Source: Bacteroidaceae bacterium
Lineage (GTDB): Bacteria > Bacteroidota > Bacteroidia > Bacteroidales > Bacteroidaceae
Direction of reading: 5' to 3'
Length of the DNA stretch: 40,285 nt
Assembly: GCA_017651245.1 (NCBI GenBank)
Contig: JAGCDQ010000033.1
Location: forward strand, 1 to 40,285
Every line of letters begins with the position of its first letter. Position 1 is the stretch's first letter. Of the stretch, positions 39,382-40,285 are shown one piece after another. A program made the translations under genes and the position numbers. Below the pieces are notes generated by a model. It was not told where the DNA came from, did not search any database, and saw nothing but the letters and a program-made list of their open reading frames with translations.

Positions 39382-39416
39382 AAGAGGGGACATCCGATGT
39401 GTGGATGCCCCCTCTT
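39382..39416 (-). terminator. Terminator of mscL
   Basis: AAGAGGGG-A-CATCC / 7-base loop / GGATG-C-CCCCTCTT: 13 pairs with one mismatch, 20 bases after the mscL stop. It shares GGGG(A)CATCCGATG with the hairpin at 19425-19455. Confidence 0.75.
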
Positions 39417-39436
39417 GGGTTCGTCTGTGGGGTTGA

Positions 39437-39895
39437 TTACTTCTTCTCCTTGAGCAGGTCGCGGATTTCAGTGAGGAGCACTTCTTCCTTGGTTGGATCT
39501 GGCTCTGGAGCGGCTGCTGCCTCTTCTGCCTCCTTCTTCTTGCGGAGTGAGGAAACCTTGGCGATGGCCTTGATGAGAAGGAACATGGCGATGGCGATGA
39601 TGAAGAAGTCGAGTACATTCTGGATGAATGCGCCGTAGTTCCAAGTGACGGCTTCGATGGCCTCTTCGATGACTTCGCCTGCCTCGTTCACCTTTTCTGG
39701 CACACCGGGCTTGAGCTCAATCTTCAGGTCGCTGACGTTCACGCCCCATGCTGCTGCCACGAGGGGCATGATGAGGTCGCCTACGATGGAAGACACGATT
39801 TTACCAAATGCACCGCCGATGATGACACCGACAGCCATGTCCATCACGTTGCCTTTGAAGGCAAACTCTTTGAATTCTTCGATAAATTTTGCCAT
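39437..39895 (-). CDS. mscL: Large-conductance mechanosensitive channel
   Basis: 152 aa pentameric inner-membrane channel that opens under tension to release solutes on osmotic down-shock. N-terminal amphipathic helix [44 protein letters not shown] (1-44) is the classic MscL start with TM1 and its glycine-rich pore lining. The periplasmic loop (about 45-80) contains an acidic [16 protein letters not shown], and TM2 is [24 protein letters not shown] (about 85-108). The C-terminal part is an Ala/Glu-rich linker plus helix ([14 protein letters not shown]). The ATG at 39895 is taken because the longer frame (to 39991) covers the promoter and has no MscL homology. Confidence 0.97.
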   Translation of the reverse strand: MAKFIEEFKEFAFKGNVMDMAVGVIIGGAFGKIVSSIVGDLIMPLVAAAWGVNVSDLKIELKPGVPEKVNEAGEVIEEAIEAVTWNYGAFIQNVLDFFIIAIAMFLLIKAIAKVSSLRKKKEAEEAAAAPEPDPTKEEVLLTEIRDLLKEKK

Positions 39896-39969
39896 AATGT
39901 TGTTTGTTATTATAATAAAATGTAAATAGTTATCGTTATTATGTTCAGTTTGTGACTGAAACATCGGCA

Positions 39970-39977
39970 CAAAGGTA
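39970..39977 (-). promoter_or_regulatory. -7 box of mscL
   Basis: On the minus strand TAccTTTG, about 75 bases before the ATG at 39895. No clear -33 element. Confidence 0.7.
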
Positions 39978-40004
39978 CGAAAAAGAATCAATATAACTGA
40001 AAAA

Positions 40005-40094
40005 ATGAAGAATAAATTTTATTTGTTACTCTCAATGGGCATGTTGTTGCTGCTGGCTGCCTGCTCCACAGCGCATCATTGCAATTGCGGATAA
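40005..40094 (+). CDS. Tiny lipoprotein (29 aa)
   Basis: A 29-codon frame, too short for most gene finders. [20 protein letters not shown] has every mark of a lipoprotein signal: Lys at 2 and 4, a hydrophobic core and lipobox LAAC (Cys20). The mature peptide is only 10 residues, [10 protein letters not shown], with two more Cys and two His, which could bind metal or form a disulfide. The stop is immediately followed by a strong terminator, and an A-rich stretch precedes the ATG. No clear promoter box on this strand. Similar micro-lipoproteins occur in Bacteroidetes but I know no function. Confidence 0.68.
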   Translation: MKNKFYLLLSMGMLLLLAACSTAHHCNCG

Positions 40095-40126
40095 AAAAAG
40101 GGGAAACCGTTTGGCTTCCCCTTTTT
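40095..40126. terminator. Bidirectional terminator
   Basis: A-run, GGGGAA-A-CC / GTTT / GG-C-TTCCCC, T-run. It begins directly at the stop of the tiny lipoprotein and lies 21 bases past the GAPDH stop on the minus strand. Confidence 0.88.
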
Positions 40127-40146
40127 GTTTTATGGTTGAGTGTCTC

Positions 40147-40285
40147 TTATTTGAGCTCAGCGAGGTACTTGATAGTACGAACCATCTGAGAAGTGTAAGA
40201 GTTCTCGTTGTCATACCAAGCAACAACCTGTACGAGAGAGTTGCCGTCGCCCATCTTAGAAACCATAGTCTGGTTAGCGTCGAAG
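40147..40285 (-). CDS. gap: Glyceraldehyde-3-phosphate dehydrogenase (3' end only)
   Basis: The last 45 codons plus stop of a gene that enters from the right edge. The translated end [15 protein letters not shown]...[26 protein letters not shown] is the C-terminus of type I GAPDH: WYDNE followed by the S/T-x-QMVRTI-YLAEL helix that packs against the NAD-binding domain. The enzyme oxidises glyceraldehyde 3-phosphate to 1,3-bisphosphoglycerate in glycolysis. Only one exon-like fragment is visible, so the active-site Cys cannot be checked. It ends before a bidirectional terminator. Confidence 0.95.
   Translation of the reverse strand, partial: FDANQTMVSKMGDGNSLVQVVAWYDNENSYTSQMVRTIKYLAELK

Overview
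The window looks like chromosomal DNA from a Bacteroidales bacterium, most likely in or near the Prevotella group. The grounds are Bacteroidetes-type promoters (TTTG, about 19 bases, TAnnTTTG) in front of most transcription units, start codons without Shine-Dalgarno sequences, a V-type ATPase operon of the E-DUF2764-A-B-D-I-K kind, an LruC-domain lipoprotein, a DUF1573 protein and a 36-residue 'smalltalk' protein. No rRNA, tRNA, CRISPR array, transposase or phage structural gene was seen. Most of the window is core genome.

Layout. 1-5844 (minus): an envelope and housekeeping operon reading lptD - ruvX - def - TPR protein - substrate-binding lipoprotein (cut by the window edge). 5890-8661 (minus): uxaC - trmN6 - HD-domain protein, with two candidate promoters and a strong hairpin upstream. 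8911-13435 (plus): glnS - TPR protein - dapA, closed by a terminator hairpin. 13569-18754 (plus): a membrane protein and winged-helix regulator pair, then two exported proteins (138 and 1203 aa) overlapping by ATGA. 18781-20252 (minus): an M15 peptidase, a repeat-rich stretch holding glycine-rich coding debris, and a smalltalk gene. 20283-28002 (plus): the complete V-ATPase operon. 28029-32892: a lower-GC stretch by eye, with an unrecognised exported protein, an exported nucleoside hydrolase and a large LruC lipoprotein. 32980-36555 (minus): yidC and a POT peptide transporter. 36600-39212 (plus): DUF1573 protein, nadA, mnmA. 39382-40285: mscL (minus), a 29-residue lipoprotein (plus) and the 3' end of a GAPDH gene (minus).

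The V-ATPase probably couples ATP and an ion gradient. Its K subunit keeps the spacing of all the known Na+ ligands of Enterococcus hirae NtpK, and DUF2764 sits where a subunit C would be expected. LptD and YidC build the outer and inner membranes. UxaC feeds hexuronate catabolism, and the POT carrier and nucleoside hydrolase fit a gut or rumen scavenger.

The most unusual structural signal is a set of short tandem arrays with a strict 7-base period but different unit sequences. They lie directly against start codons at operon-internal junctions (TPR gene, def, ruvX, trmN6, smalltalk), inside a divergent promoter (yidC/DUF1573) and in a MITE-like composite repeat near 19.3 kb. In two cases they supply coding sequence or the start codon itself. 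A 49-base terminator repeat is also present in two identical copies 5.3 kb apart.
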